A stretch of 7,062 nt of DNA from assembly GCA_947471105.1 (NCBI GenBank), contig CANIYB010000127.1:1-7062 (forward strand). The letters are read 5' to 3'. Numbering within the stretch: the first letter of the stretch is position 1; every line of letters starts with the position of its first letter. This DNA comes from Cytophagaceae bacterium. GTDB lineage: Bacteria; Bacteroidota; Bacteroidia; Cytophagales; Spirosomataceae. The position numbers and the translations under genes were made by a program. The notes beneath the pieces were generated by a model. It did no database searches, was not told the origin of the DNA, and saw only the letters and a program-made list of their open reading frames with translations. Of the stretch, positions 6,759-7,062 are shown piece after piece.

Positions 6759-7062
6759 TTAAGGATTTAAATATTTAAGCAATAAATCAAAGCGCGATTG
6801 GTCTACCTCTTCTTGGTCACCAAACATGAACGCCTTTTCAATATGAATTTCGTGTCGCTCTAAGCTTTTCACAATGGTAGAAAATTGGTCTGTTTGAATT
6901 TGTAAAATCAACTCTGGCCAAACGTGATCCTCTTTGGTCGACTTGGTTAAATAACTTCTCGTAATTAAGCCTTTGTTTTCTTCAATTATTTTGGCAATCA
7001 CGCTCATGGAGTCTCTTTGGGTATGAAAGACAATGCGAATAATCCCTCCATTTTGCGCATTA
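6759..7062 (-). CDS. C-terminal part of a CBS-domain protein with ACT-like tail, 5' end beyond window
   Basis: The frame is open from the right edge (first full codon at 7061) to the TAA at 6759: 100 residues plus stop. It starts within NAQNGGIIRIVFHTQRDSMS and ends YLNP. A GGII-beta-strand, then QRDSMSVIAKIIEENKG, then the closing pattern RFDLLLKYLN match the C-terminal ACT-like module of a family of short Bacteroidota proteins that carry two CBS domains at the N-terminus and often sit directly before nadK. The CBS domains themselves would lie beyond the window, so that part is inferred from the family and the neighbour. The ATG at 7007 is inside the domain and is not the start. Such proteins may sense adenine nucleotides through CBS domains, but no specific role is established from this sequence. 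Confidence 0.68.
   Translation of the reverse strand, partial: NAQNGGIIRIVFHTQRDSMSVIAKIIEENKGLITRSYLTKSTKEDHVWPELILQIQTDQFSTIVKSLERHEIHIEKAFMFGDQEEVDQSRFDLLLKYLNP

Noticed and set aside
7005..7007. ATG as the start of an 82-residue protein before nadK
   Set aside because: The same frame continues upstream to the window edge with family-like residues (GGIIRIVFHTQRD), so this Met is internal.

Overview
The window looks like chromosomal DNA from a member of the Bacteroidota, possibly Cytophagales; the finer placement is a guess. The grounds are MutS and NAD kinase sequences of the Bacteroidota type, no Shine-Dalgarno sequence at any visible start, A/T-rich leaders, one match to the Bacteroidota -7 promoter element (TAnnTTTG), and a CBS/ACT-type gene directly before nadK. 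Base composition is moderately AT-rich by eye. There are six protein genes: four complete and two cut by the window edges. I see no RNA gene, transposase, phage gene or CRISPR array.

Left block (1-3084, minus strand). A tight three-gene cluster reads right to left. First comes a GMC-family FAD oxidoreductase carrying a four-cysteine iron-sulfur-type motif. One base later comes a small Tat-exported subunit of the gluconate 2-dehydrogenase subunit 3 family. Last, overlapping by 11 bases, is pgeF (yfiH), which runs off the left edge. The first two very probably form a periplasmic sugar or polyol dehydrogenase in which the small subunit carries the large one through the Tat pore. PgeF is a cytoplasmic housekeeping enzyme that appears to be co-transcribed with them.

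Middle (3085-3159). A short divergent intergenic region separates the oxidoreductase gene from mutS. A -7-like element there argues that mutS starts at the TTG at 3160, not at the TTG at 3136.

Right block (3160-7062). mutS (plus strand, complete, 876 codons) converges on nadK (minus strand, complete, TTG start). nadK follows a partial CBS/ACT-type gene by 3 bases. The 83 bases between the mutS and nadK stop codons are almost filled by two inverted copies of a 25-26 base palindromic unit (5786-5870), a REP-doublet-like element. It supplies the mutS terminator and even the mutS stop codon.

Most of the window is ordinary. The two points that most deserve a second look are the inverted REP pair and the dehydrogenase pair, which has no visible cytochrome partner. 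I found no convincing evidence of an undescribed multi-gene system.
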